From an uncultured Lachnospiraceae bacterium (GTDB taxonomy: Bacteria > Bacillota > Clostridia > Lachnospirales > Lachnospiraceae): a stretch of 58,957 bases of DNA. The notes under the pieces were generated by a model, which saw only the letters and a list, made by a program, of their open reading frames with translations, did no database searches and had not been told where the DNA came from. Both the position numbers and the translations under genes were made by a program. This document shows positions 27,129 through 33,897 of the stretch, piece after piece. Location: NCBI GenBank assembly GCA_905203555.1, contig CAJKWK010000010.1:1-58957 (forward strand). Reading direction: 5' to 3'. Numbering within the stretch: the first letter of the stretch is position 1; the number at the start of each line of letters is the position of its first letter.

Positions 27129-27658
27129 GCTTGCTCCTTTCTCTCATCATATTCGCATACGCAGATTTCGATATTAGTTGTTTCAAATACCTTTCGCAGT
27201 ATTAATTCTACATCTTCCCAATTGCAGCGATCTCTGCCGCATCCGATTTTGGAAATTGCCAGTTTCTTTTCTTTATGAAATACCATAAAATCTCTGACTT
27301 CCTCTAATGACTGCTGAAGATTTTCCAGGTAGCGTTCCTGACTAATGCCGTAACCAGCATGCATCCATACCTTTGGCTTGGTAAACATATTATACACAAC
27401 CATCCCATGATCAACGTGACGATAAGGACGGATGGTACCATTACATGTTTGATATAAATGTAAATGCGCGGGATAAGCAACAGCTGAAGTTCTTGCCCAT
27501 TTTACATATTCTATGCATTTTTCCTTTAAGCCAGGAAAGATTCTGCGATATGCAATTACAACACCGCTTCCCATAACGCAATCTTCGGAAATACACTGCG
27601 CCTGAACATATTCCGGATATTTCTTTGTTACATCTCCGTATTCGTATGTAATTCTCAT
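27125..27658 (-). CDS. Macrodomain protein, ADP-ribose-binding or hydrolase type
   Basis: The pattern fits ALC1/TARG1-like macrodomains: an N-terminal YEYGDVT strand, AQCISEDCVMGSGVVIAYRR for the ligand loop, then ISKIGCGRDRCNWEDVE near the C-terminus, where this class has a Gly-rich loop followed by a Trp. Family members bind ADP-ribose and some remove it from proteins or DNA. The 177-residue length is a single domain. AGGAGG lies just before the ATG. It is coupled by ATGA overlap to the 201-aa unknown. Macrodomains on plasmids can act as antitoxins or counter ADP-ribosylation; which applies here is unknown. Confidence 0.85.
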   Translation of the reverse strand: MRITYEYGDVTKKYPEYVQAQCISEDCVMGSGVVIAYRRIFPGLKEKCIEYVKWARTSAVAYPAHLHLYQTCNGTIRPYRHVDHGMVVYNMFTKPKVWMHAGYGISQERYLENLQQSLEEVRDFMVFHKEKKLAISKIGCGRDRCNWEDVELILRKVFETTNIEICVCEYDERKEQA

Positions 27659-27660
27659 TA

Positions 27661-28002
27661 CTACCTCCTGTTAAAATGGTTTAAGCTAACATTCGCATTT
27701 GTGATATTCTCAATCTCTTCCCAACGATTAGAAAATCGGTTTGGAAATTCTTCCGGAGGCTGCGATTTTAATTGTTTGATCACTCCCATGATAGCAGGAA
27801 GCGTCATTGCTCCTGTGTAATCCATTGCCGGTATATCCGGAAAACTAAGATTATCTGCTATGAACCGCATTTGATCTGTCATGTGGATCTGCAGCGTGGT
27901 TGCACCATTTGCAATACGAATACTGTGCTGTTCATCCAGATAGAGATATTGAATCAATGTCGTTACCTCATTTAATGAAAATAAAACATCTTTTGTTCTC
28001 AT
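27661..28002 (-). CDS. Unknown small protein (113 aa)
   Basis: No family was recognised. It starts MRTKDVLFSLNEVTTLIQYL, with AGGAGA upstream, and is soluble with no Cys clusters. It sits between the YhaM-like gene and the macrodomain gene, two bases from the latter, in one operon. Confidence 0.7.
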   Translation of the reverse strand: MRTKDVLFSLNEVTTLIQYLYLDEQHSIRIANGATTLQIHMTDQMRFIADNLSFPDIPAMDYTGAMTLPAIMGVIKQLKSQPPEEFPNRFSNRWEEIENITNANVSLNHFNRR

Positions 28003-28012
28003 ATGTTTTCTC

Positions 28013-28951
28013 CTATGACTGTGTAGGATTTGGAAATACAGGTCGATATACTCTCGTATTCATTCCAAACACTTTTTCGGATACCGTTCCAGGTTCCAGT
28101 TTTTCTTCTTCTACTTCATATTTCCACATTCTTGCGTCAATCGTATCCAGTTCATGCAAAAGCATCGCTTCTTTAATTGCCGGCATGACCGGTGAACCAT
28201 ATTCCAACGCTCCATGATGGGCCAATAGGCAATGTTTCAACATACGGATACTTTCATCTGTTTCCGGATTAAATCCACATGTAGCTGCCGCAGCATTGAT
28301 CATCTCGATTCCCATGACTAGATGTCCGAACAGCGTACATTCCGGAGTTACCGTAATTGCCCCAATATCGTCCATATCGTATTCCTTTAATTTTGCCAGG
28401 TCATGCAGGATAACCGCAGAGAGCAGTAAATCTTTGTTAACCGGATATACATTCACCAGCATACGGGCTGACTGTAGCATCCGGTAAGTATGGTATAAAA
28501 GACCCTTAAAATAGTTATGGTGCATACCGGCTGCCGCTGTCCATACCAGGAATTTTTCTTTGTTATCCTGATATAATTTTGAAGTTACCGTTTTTAAAAC
28601 CAAATCCTTCATTCCATCAATAGTATTCTGAATCAGAGAAGAAGCTTCTTCCGTTTTAATCGGAGCGTGCGGCAGCAACTCATTGATGGGCATATTGCTT
28701 GGTTTTCCGCTTTTTACAAGATAGGATGCCTGGTCGTTATAAGTGCTTTTTTCAATTACCGCATCTAACACAACTCCAGCTTTAAACGGCAGTGTATTTG
28801 GATTTTCCCACATTCTGGCCTCAATGGTCGCAACACCATCTCCTAATGTAAAAAGGGTATAAACTTTTCCATTCTTCGCCTCTTTTGCTTCCATTTTCAT
28901 AACAGCAACCTGAATCTCGTTGTTGCCTGTAATCATCTCATTAAATCTCAT
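28013..28951 (-). CDS. OB-fold plus HD-domain protein, YhaM-like 3'-5' exoribonuclease
   Basis: The 312-residue protein has an N-terminal OB-fold-like region (KVYTLFTLGDGVATIEARMW) and an HD domain with LLYHTYRMLQ, AVILHDLAKLKEY, LAHHGALEYGSPV and LLHELDTIDARMW. That order and length match B. subtilis YhaM, a 3'-5' exoribonuclease with HD metal sites. It acts on RNA, and possibly on single-stranded DNA. It overlaps the 91-aa gene by 11 bases, with GGAGG before its start. Confidence 0.88.
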   Translation of the reverse strand: MRFNEMITGNNEIQVAVMKMEAKEAKNGKVYTLFTLGDGVATIEARMWENPNTLPFKAGVVLDAVIEKSTYNDQASYLVKSGKPSNMPINELLPHAPIKTEEASSLIQNTIDGMKDLVLKTVTSKLYQDNKEKFLVWTAAAGMHHNYFKGLLYHTYRMLQSARMLVNVYPVNKDLLLSAVILHDLAKLKEYDMDDIGAITVTPECTLFGHLVMGIEMINAAAATCGFNPETDESIRMLKHCLLAHHGALEYGSPVMPAIKEAMLLHELDTIDARMWKYEVEEEKLEPGTVSEKVFGMNTRVYRPVFPNPTQS

Positions 28952-29216
28952 CTTTTTCCCTCCAAATATTTTTTACTTTGTAGTACAGAATCGCCACTAT
29001 TGCCAAAAATCCAGATTGCGGATATCGACAATACCTGCGTGTATCGTGGTGTTTAAAATAATCGTATCCTTTCTTCGAATACATGTACATCCATTCCTCC
29101 GGATGATACATGCCCATCCGGATTGCATTTTGAAACGCTTCGTCTGGATTCTCTCGTATGCTTAATGATACAAACACAGAATCCTGATTTGGCGTTTGGT
29201 AAGTAATTGTTTTCAT
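28941..29216 (-). CDS. Unknown small protein, first gene of the macrodomain operon (91 aa)
   Basis: It begins MKTITYQTPNQDSVFVSLSI, with AAGGAGG upstream. The middle is rich in Tyr, Met and His (MGMYHPEEWMYMYSKK), and the C-terminus has a short hydrophobic stretch (SGFLAIVAILYY). Its stop overlaps the YhaM-like gene. Unknown function. Confidence 0.7.
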   Translation of the reverse strand: MKTITYQTPNQDSVFVSLSIRENPDEAFQNAIRMGMYHPEEWMYMYSKKGYDYFKHHDTRRYCRYPQSGFLAIVAILYYKVKNIWREKDEI

Positions 29217-29248
29217 TTAACCTCCTTATTTCTTTCTGTTTTTCAGGA

Positions 29249-29256
29249 TAATTATG
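29249..29256 (-). promoter_or_regulatory. CATAATTA promoter motif of the macrodomain operon
   Basis: CCATAATTATCC on the minus strand, about 34 bases before the start at 29216. Confidence 0.6.
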
Positions 29257-29275
29257 GAAGGATATTCTCCCCCAT

Positions 29276-29310
29276 AAAAAAAGAAGCTGTCAAAACTGGC
29301 AGCTCCTTTT
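29276..29310 (-). terminator. Terminator after the 202-aa gene
   Basis: AAAAGGAGCTG and CAGCTTCTTTT flank a loop of about 11 bases, with a long T-run on the minus strand. Confidence 0.85.
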
Positions 29311-29332
29311 GGAAAATAAATAAAATGATTTC

Positions 29333-29941
29333 TTAAATCTGTTCTGTTTCCAATACTTCTACTGGAAACCCAAAACGCTCTTTTGCGGCAGCAAGGATTG
29401 CTGCATCATCTTTTCCTTCAACAATACCAAGAAATAGTTTTGGCCATCCGTTGATGGAGATTTCTATATCATCAATCTGCCACCAGTGATCGCTGCAGCG
29501 ATCATAATCGCAGTCGCCATTTTCATCCAGCACAATCGGATTCTCCTCGTCTGAAAAATCCAAAATTTCCAGATTTCTGGCAAATTTCCATTTAAGAAAT
29601 ACCATTTTTCTTATTCTGATCTCATTTGGCAAGACTTCCAAAAAATCTGGATCCATGATAACTTCATCCAAACAGATATCCTCCAAGGTTTTCGGTTCAT
29701 CATATAACCTTGAGAATCGTTCTTCAATTTCCTGGATTACTTCTGGTGTCTCTGGATCATCAAAACAACAATACACATCCGGCGTTTCGTTGTCCGTCTC
29801 TTTATCTTCTCCATCGCGGATTTCAATGATTGTACCGATCAAACCAGAATAATCATCTCCATCCAGGACTCTTACCCTGTCGCCAATATGGTAATTCTTA
29901 CTATTGTACCGAAAGGTTTCATTTCCTCTGTTTATAATCAT
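29333..29941 (-). CDS. Unknown acidic protein with KOW-like start (202 aa)
   Basis: The N-terminal GDRVRVLDGDDYSGLIGTII resembles an SH3-like KOW element, seen in many nucleic-acid- or ribosome-linked proteins. The rest is acidic and shows no recognised domain (PDVYCCFDDPETPEV, WKFARNLEILDFSDEE). It follows the DUF5688 gene by 17 bases in a two-gene operon. Confidence 0.7.
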   Translation of the reverse strand: MIINRGNETFRYNSKNYHIGDRVRVLDGDDYSGLIGTIIEIRDGEDKETDNETPDVYCCFDDPETPEVIQEIEERFSRLYDEPKTLEDICLDEVIMDPDFLEVLPNEIRIRKMVFLKWKFARNLEILDFSDEENPIVLDENGDCDYDRCSDHWWQIDDIEISINGWPKLFLGIVEGKDDAAILAAAKERFGFPVEVLETEQI

Positions 29942-29958
29942 TTTTTACCTCTCTTTTC

Positions 29959-30846
29959 TTACAATACCGTTAAGGTTTCTCCATCGAAGTAATATACCGA
30001 ATCAGTTAATACATCACTCGGATCCACTTCTGTGCGGTTGATTTCCCATACCATCTGTTTAAACTGTGCAACATCAACTGTGTTTAGAGCGTTAGATAAC
30101 GGAAGAATCAGAACTTCATGGATGGAAGACGGCAAAATGAAGAAATTTGTTTTTAACTGATTGTGGATCTCTTTAAGAATATTTCTGCATGTGATAAGCG
30201 CTGCTCCATACCTAAAATCTGATGTCGTCAGGGTGTATAAGTCTGGGGTTTCTTCTACTTCTTGCAGAAACATAGGAAACATTGCATTTAATGGTTCGAA
30301 TACTTTTTCATGTCTCGTCTTGGCATCCGCAATTGTGAATAATTCTTCCTCTGCTAGATTCAGATCTTCCAGTATATCATTTGTTACTTTACAAAATGTG
30401 TACCTGTTATCGCTTACTTTGATTGAGGAGAAAACATAAATTGCCAAATCCACCATACGCCTGTGTGGGCATTCTGCCAACCAGTCCTTGTTTTTCTCAT
30501 AGTCCGTTACGGCCAGACGCAGAGACTCTGGCTGCAAGTGTTGTTTTATTATCTGTTCCATATCAGTGTCACGAATACAGTCCTCTATTTCGCCACAAAG
30601 ATTATGTAAAAATAATCTTAAATCATCCCCACCTTCCAAAAGATTCGGTGATTCTTCATAGTACAGTTCTGGGTATACAACCGGACCGCCTGATAATCTG
30701 GAGTTTTCCTTTTTACTAATCTCAATTCCTTTCCGTATCTGGTTGTTTTTATTAAATTCTTCTACTTTAATTTCGTATCCTTCAGAGCCAAAACGTTTTT
30801 TAATTGTCTCTAAGCAAAGATTAAAAAACTCATGTTTATCCATCAT
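29959..30846 (-). CDS. DUF5688 family protein (295 aa)
   Basis: The layout fits DUF5688, a family common in Lachnospiraceae mobile DNA: HEFFNLCLETIKKRF at the N-terminus, GGPVVYPELYYEE, and a C-terminal FILPSSIHEVLILPLS with EVDPSDVLTDSVYYFDGETL. The function of the family is unknown. The start may be either of two adjacent ATGs (30846 or 30843). Its CATAATTA motif stands just beside a mini insertion-element remnant at 30905-31058. Confidence 0.8.
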   Translation of the reverse strand: MMDKHEFFNLCLETIKKRFGSEGYEIKVEEFNKNNQIRKGIEISKKENSRLSGGPVVYPELYYEESPNLLEGGDDLRLFLHNLCGEIEDCIRDTDMEQIIKQHLQPESLRLAVTDYEKNKDWLAECPHRRMVDLAIYVFSSIKVSDNRYTFCKVTNDILEDLNLAEEELFTIADAKTRHEKVFEPLNAMFPMFLQEVEETPDLYTLTTSDFRYGAALITCRNILKEIHNQLKTNFFILPSSIHEVLILPLSNALNTVDVAQFKQMVWEINRTEVDPSDVLTDSVYYFDGETLTVL

Positions 30847-30888
30847 ATCTCTTTTCCTTTCTCGTATACCTTTTGTTTCGTTACAAAA

Positions 30889-30896
30889 TAATTATG
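30889..30896 (-). promoter_or_regulatory. CATAATTA promoter motif of the DUF5688 operon
   Basis: CCATAATTATTTTG on the minus strand, about 46 bases before the start. The sequence just upstream belongs to a probable element remnant, so any -35 region may have been replaced. Confidence 0.55.
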
Positions 30897-30904
30897 GAAT
30901 TTGA

Positions 30905-31058
30905 TATGAGTGTGAACTACCTACGCGCATTTCAACCGAAATGGGCGGGGCTTCGTAAGACGGAGAAACATCAAAAAGAGCCTACCGGAAACGGCAGTTT
31001 AAAAGACTATGACGCATTCATCCCACTGGCGTTCTGAGAACGGCCGGGGTTTTCTGCT
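30905..31058 (+). mobile_element. Probable non-autonomous IS200/IS605-type remnant with guide-RNA-like sequence
   Basis: No ORF. The plus strand reads GTGAACTACC, then GGGCGGGGCTTCGTAAGAC, a CTACCGGAAACGGCAG hairpin, and GCATTCATCC followed by a hairpin and GGGGTTTTCTGC. The last part matches the layout of the end flanking the IscB gene (ATTCATCC-hairpin-GGTTTTCTCGCC, 58080-58122). The internal blocks resemble the RNA segments at the right end of TnpB-type elements. It may be a solo guide-RNA or palindrome-associated mini element. The left end could not be located. Confidence 0.5.
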
Positions 31059-31072
31059 TGGAAATCCATAAA

Positions 31073-31100
31073 AAAGCCCATCCGTTTCCGAATGAGCTTT
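31073..31100 (-). terminator. Terminator of the radical SAM operon
   Basis: AAAGCTCATTCG, loop, GATGGGCTTTTTT on the minus strand, after the stop at 31148. Confidence 0.8.
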
Positions 31101-31147
31101 CAAAGAATGAATCATTTTTTTGTTAGTTTTTTTTTGTTAGTTTTTCC

Positions 31148-31906
31148 TTATCTTCCTTCTTCGTACGCTGCATGGTTCACTAATAAGAAACCTTCGGTTT
31201 CCAAGTCCTTTCCAGTCAGCAATTTCTCAGGATGCATATAATCGAAATATTCCAGAGATTCTTCATTGCATTCCGGACATACACCATTAGCTACTGTCCC
31301 AAGATCGACAAGCATTATTCTTCCGCAATTCAGGCACTGTACAAATTCGCCATGTGTTGATGACGAATTCTTTTTTGTCGTTGCGTTTAAAACAAGAGTT
31401 ACTTTGCTCTCTTCACTGGTATTTTTGGTTTCTGAGTTTCCTGAAATCATTTCATTAAGATCATAATAGGAAAGCCGATTTAAGTCCAGTGATAACGCAA
31501 AAACCTCAAAATCCTTATCTTCCTCTTCCATAAGGTATTTTTCGATTTTTCCCTTTGCTATTAACGCGTTCGTTTTTTCACTGAATATCCCGGCAACTTC
31601 ACATCCTGCATTTTCACCATAAATATCTTTCACAACCGTTACTAAAGAAAGATTCCCTTTCTTAGTTAAATCTTCCTGTTCTTTTGAGTTTTGTTTTTCC
31701 TCAAACAACTTGATATAGGAAGAAAGACTTCGCTTATCCAACTGAGCCTCTACATCTTTTTCCTGCATCCAGCTTTCAACAGTAAACATGTAAACTGCGA
31801 TGGTGCAATCTTTTTTCGACAACCAGTATGCTCTCTTGTTATTGAATGCGTTTTTGATTGGAGTTGCGACATATTCTCCATAAATAATCTGTTTTAACTC
31901 TTTCAT
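31148..31906 (-). CDS. Unknown protein with C-terminal zinc ribbon (252 aa)
   Basis: It starts MKELKQIIYGEYVATPI and has a zinc-ribbon at about residues 190-215 (VQCLNCGRIMLVDLG, then NGVCPECNEESLE). The middle is lysine- and glutamate-rich. No family was recognised. The ribosome binding site AGGAGG is 28 bases from the ATG and no in-frame ATG, GTG or TTG lies closer. Between them GCAGA-GAT-TCTGC can form a hairpin that would bring the site to normal distance. Confidence 0.75.
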   Translation of the reverse strand: MKELKQIIYGEYVATPIKNAFNNKRAYWLSKKDCTIAVYMFTVESWMQEKDVEAQLDKRSLSSYIKLFEEKQNSKEQEDLTKKGNLSLVTVVKDIYGENAGCEVAGIFSEKTNALIAKGKIEKYLMEEEDKDFEVFALSLDLNRLSYYDLNEMISGNSETKNTSEESKVTLVLNATTKKNSSSTHGEFVQCLNCGRIMLVDLGTVANGVCPECNEESLEYFDYMHPEKLLTGKDLETEGFLLVNHAAYEEGR

Positions 31907-31948
31907 TTTTTTAACTGCAGAATCTCTGCTTCCTCCTTTTGTGAACGA

Positions 31949-32011
31949 TTATAATTTTTCTGTTCCCACAATATGTGGATCCCCATGATAACCAGTCCAG
32001 TAACTACTCAT
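31949..32011 (-). CDS. Possible 20-codon leader ORF
   Basis: ATG-start ORF reading MSSYWTGYHGDPHIV and ending in GTEKL, with a GAAGAG about eight bases upstream, between the 46-aa and 252-aa genes. The CCACATATTGTGG palindrome lies inside it and its stop codon overlaps TATAAT. It may be a leader peptide or chance. Confidence 0.25.
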   Translation of the reverse strand: MSSYWTGYHGDPHIVGTEKL

Positions 32012-32027
32012 ATTTTCTCTTCTTTTC

Positions 32028-32036
32028 TGCGGATAA
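32028..32036 (-). promoter_or_regulatory. TTATCCGCA motif inside the radical SAM operon
   Basis: TTGTTATCCGCAG on the minus strand, about 120 bases before the 252-aa gene, immediately after the 46-aa gene. Same core as the other upstream sites. Confidence 0.35.
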
Positions 32037-32051
32037 CAATTTTCCATATTT

Positions 32052-32192
32052 TTAAGCTTTTTTGCGTTTCTGATATTTTTTTATCCATGCTTCCTGTTCG
32101 GCATCTTCACGCATCTTATCTTCCGGTTTTACGGTAACGATACATGCGAATACCACAATGAGTAACAGTAATATTGTTGTAAAAAAGATCAT
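32052..32192 (-). CDS. Small membrane protein after the radical SAM gene (46 aa)
   Basis: This short ORF reads MIFFTTILLLIVVFACIVTV (one membrane segment), followed by a charged tail (KPEDKMREDAEQEAWIKK) ending in KRKKA. The nearest ribosome binding site, AAAGGAG, is about 25 bases upstream; the spacer holds GCGGG-GAAAT-CTCGC, which can fold into a hairpin. The frame is continuous back to the radical SAM stop with no closer start codon. Unknown function. Confidence 0.6.
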   Translation of the reverse strand: MIFFTTILLLLIVVFACIVTVKPEDKMREDAEQEAWIKKYQKRKKA

Positions 32193-32225
32193 ATTGTTCT
32201 TGCGAGATTTCCCCGCTCTCCTTTC

Positions 32226-32921
32226 TTATGCAGATTCCAAAAACTGTTCCTCTTCTCTTTTGAGTTTCTCAAACAGTTCCGGAAGGTGCCATACATCGTA
32301 TTCTGACAACTGATCGATATGATCATACGAAAAATCGCAGTCACCGATCAGGTTTCCATTTGCGGAAACATACAGCATTTCGACGGTTCCGTTATCAAAT
32401 TTAATGGTATCGTTAAGCCTTCGTTTGGATTCTCCCCAGTTTGCAGCTCTTCCTTCTGCGATAATATATCGTTCCGGATATCTTTCTGAAAAAGGAATTT
32501 CCTTGTCATCCCGGTAGAAGGACAAAGCTCTGATATATTCTGCTTCGACACCCAGACTTTCATGATACACATCTACAGAAAGCGCAACTCCGCAAAGATC
32601 TTTTTCTCCCATTTTGGGATACCATTTTAATAATTCGGTAGCCAATTCGTACTGATTTGCCTTTCCATTTGTGACAACATAAAAGTTAGCTGGCAGTTTT
32701 CCCTGTTTTTTCGCTTCCTCAAAGAAATACCGGATAAGCGGAATATTCAGGGAAGGCTCCCCGCCAGTAAATACCACAGAACCGATAAAGTCACAGTGTT
32801 TTAACACTTCATCTACGATTTCTTTTTTCATGTCGAGGCTTTCGGCATCACCTCGCAAACAATGTTCGCATGCCATATTACATTTTCTGGTTACTTCTAA
32901 TACCAAATCCTGAATATACAT
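32226..32921 (-). CDS. Radical SAM protein (231 aa)
   Basis: The CxxxCxxC motif is Cys14, Cys18 and Cys21 (TRKCNMACEHCLRG), which binds the 4Fe-4S cluster that cleaves S-adenosylmethionine. VVFTGGEPSLN is the SAM-binding GGE motif, and YVVTNGK is the usual third strand. No C-terminal SPASM Cys cluster is seen, so it is a short, core-only enzyme. Its substrate is unknown. It follows the 267-aa gene by 17 bases. Confidence 0.9.
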   Translation of the reverse strand: MYIQDLVLEVTRKCNMACEHCLRGDAESLDMKKEIVDEVLKHCDFIGSVVFTGGEPSLNIPLIRYFFEEAKKQGKLPANFYVVTNGKANQYELATELLKWYPKMGEKDLCGVALSVDVYHESLGVEAEYIRALSFYRDDKEIPFSERYPERYIIAEGRAANWGESKRRLNDTIKFDNGTVEMLYVSANGNLIGDCDFSYDHIDQLSEYDVWHLPELFEKLKREEEQFLESA

Positions 32922-32938
32922 CTTTTTTCTTCCTTTCC

Positions 32939-33742
32939 CTAGGCAGCCGCAACAGGCTCGTCTGTATGATTTCCTACACCAAAGTATTCATCCGCAAGTT
33001 CAAGAAGCGGATTAGAAGTGGATACATAAAATCCGTAACAGGAATCCGTTTCTTCCCACTCTCCATCTTCTAATGTTTCCACTACATATCCGTACACTTC
33101 ATTATTCAGATACTGATTGTAAATCTTTATTTCAGCTTCCATATTTCGTTTCGCAACAGTTTCCCATGTCTCTCCGTTTTGTAGTACAACACCTATCTTC
33201 TGTAATTTTTCCGGTGTTGTCCAAATAATTCCGACAAGACTGGTATCCCACTGATCAGTAAAACCAGTGGTATTCATCGTTATTCCACTATGGTCATACA
33301 CATATAGCGGAAGGGCTATGATAGTATTCTTGGCTAATGCAACAATTTCCTGTACGGAAATACTTTCTAAAATGTCATCGTCCAGAATTTCAACATCATC
33401 GTCTTCTAACAATAGCTTCTCTGTGCCGTCTTTCTGCCGACGATAAAGTTTCCACAGATTGCTTTGTTTTTCATATGCTAAACGGCTCCATTTTGTACCC
33501 TGTTTGGCATATTCTCGCAGCGCCTCCATAGTGATTCCCGCTGTGTTCATCAAATCTTTTTTAAGATCTTCTACCGTTCGGTAGCCAGTGTCATCGCCAA
33601 GATAGGAATATCGTCCAAAACAACACATCATACCTATATTCCCTTCATCTTCGATGCGCGGATTCAGCGGATCGGTATCCTGAACGACACATAATCGCTG
33701 TTTTGTACCATTAACAGTACAATATCTGTATCCTTCTCTCAT
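32939..33742 (-). CDS. Unknown protein upstream of the radical SAM enzyme (267 aa)
   Basis: No family was recognised with confidence. It begins MREGYRYCTVNGTKQRL, has an acidic central stretch (LLLEDDDVEILDDDILES), and a conserved-looking IIALPLYVYDHSGITMNT with TSLVGIIWTTPEKL. The C-terminal half includes YNQYLNNEVYGYVVETLED. GAAAGGAG lies nine bases before the ATG. It heads the operon that includes the radical SAM enzyme, two short ORFs and a zinc-ribbon protein. Confidence 0.75.
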   Translation of the reverse strand: MREGYRYCTVNGTKQRLCVVQDTDPLNPRIEDEGNIGMMCCFGRYSYLGDDTGYRTVEDLKKDLMNTAGITMEALREYAKQGTKWSRLAYEKQSNLWKLYRRQKDGTEKLLLEDDDVEILDDDILESISVQEIVALAKNTIIALPLYVYDHSGITMNTTGFTDQWDTSLVGIIWTTPEKLQKIGVVLQNGETWETVAKRNMEAEIKIYNQYLNNEVYGYVVETLEDGEWEETDSCYGFYVSTSNPLLELADEYFGVGNHTDEPVAAA

Positions 33743-33784
33743 TTCATTCTCCTTTCAAAACTCATATTTCTTTATTTTTCAGAG

Positions 33785-33792
33785 TAATTATG
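33785..33792 (-). promoter_or_regulatory. CATAATTA promoter motif of the radical SAM operon
   Basis: CCATAATTACTC on the minus strand, about 43 bases before the start at 33742. Confidence 0.6.
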
Positions 33793-33812
33793 GAGATGGA
33801 TAAAAGTACATT

Positions 33813-33842
33813 AAAAAGCTGCCGAATCACCGACAGCTTTTT
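33813..33842 (-). terminator. Terminator of the flotillin gene
   Basis: AAAAAGCTGTC, loop, GGCAGCTTTTT on the minus strand, downstream of the stop-proximal hairpin. Confidence 0.85.
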
Positions 33843-33862
33843 CTTTTGTTTTAAGATTAGCG

Positions 33863-33893
33863 ACCTACTCGGTCACTGAATGACCGAGTAGGT
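33863..33893 (-). repeat. Stop-proximal hairpin, copy 2
   Basis: ACCTACTCGGTCA pairs perfectly with TGACCGAGTAGGT around a five-base loop, four bases after the flotillin stop. No U-run follows. It is related to 23891-23920 after the HAD gene, which also stands between stop and terminator. Confidence 0.65.
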
Positions 33894-33897
33894 TGAT

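Noticed and set aside
32028..32040. Lac-operator-like TTGTTATCCGC
   Set aside because: It is one member of the element's own TATCCGCA motif family and no LacI-type gene is seen.
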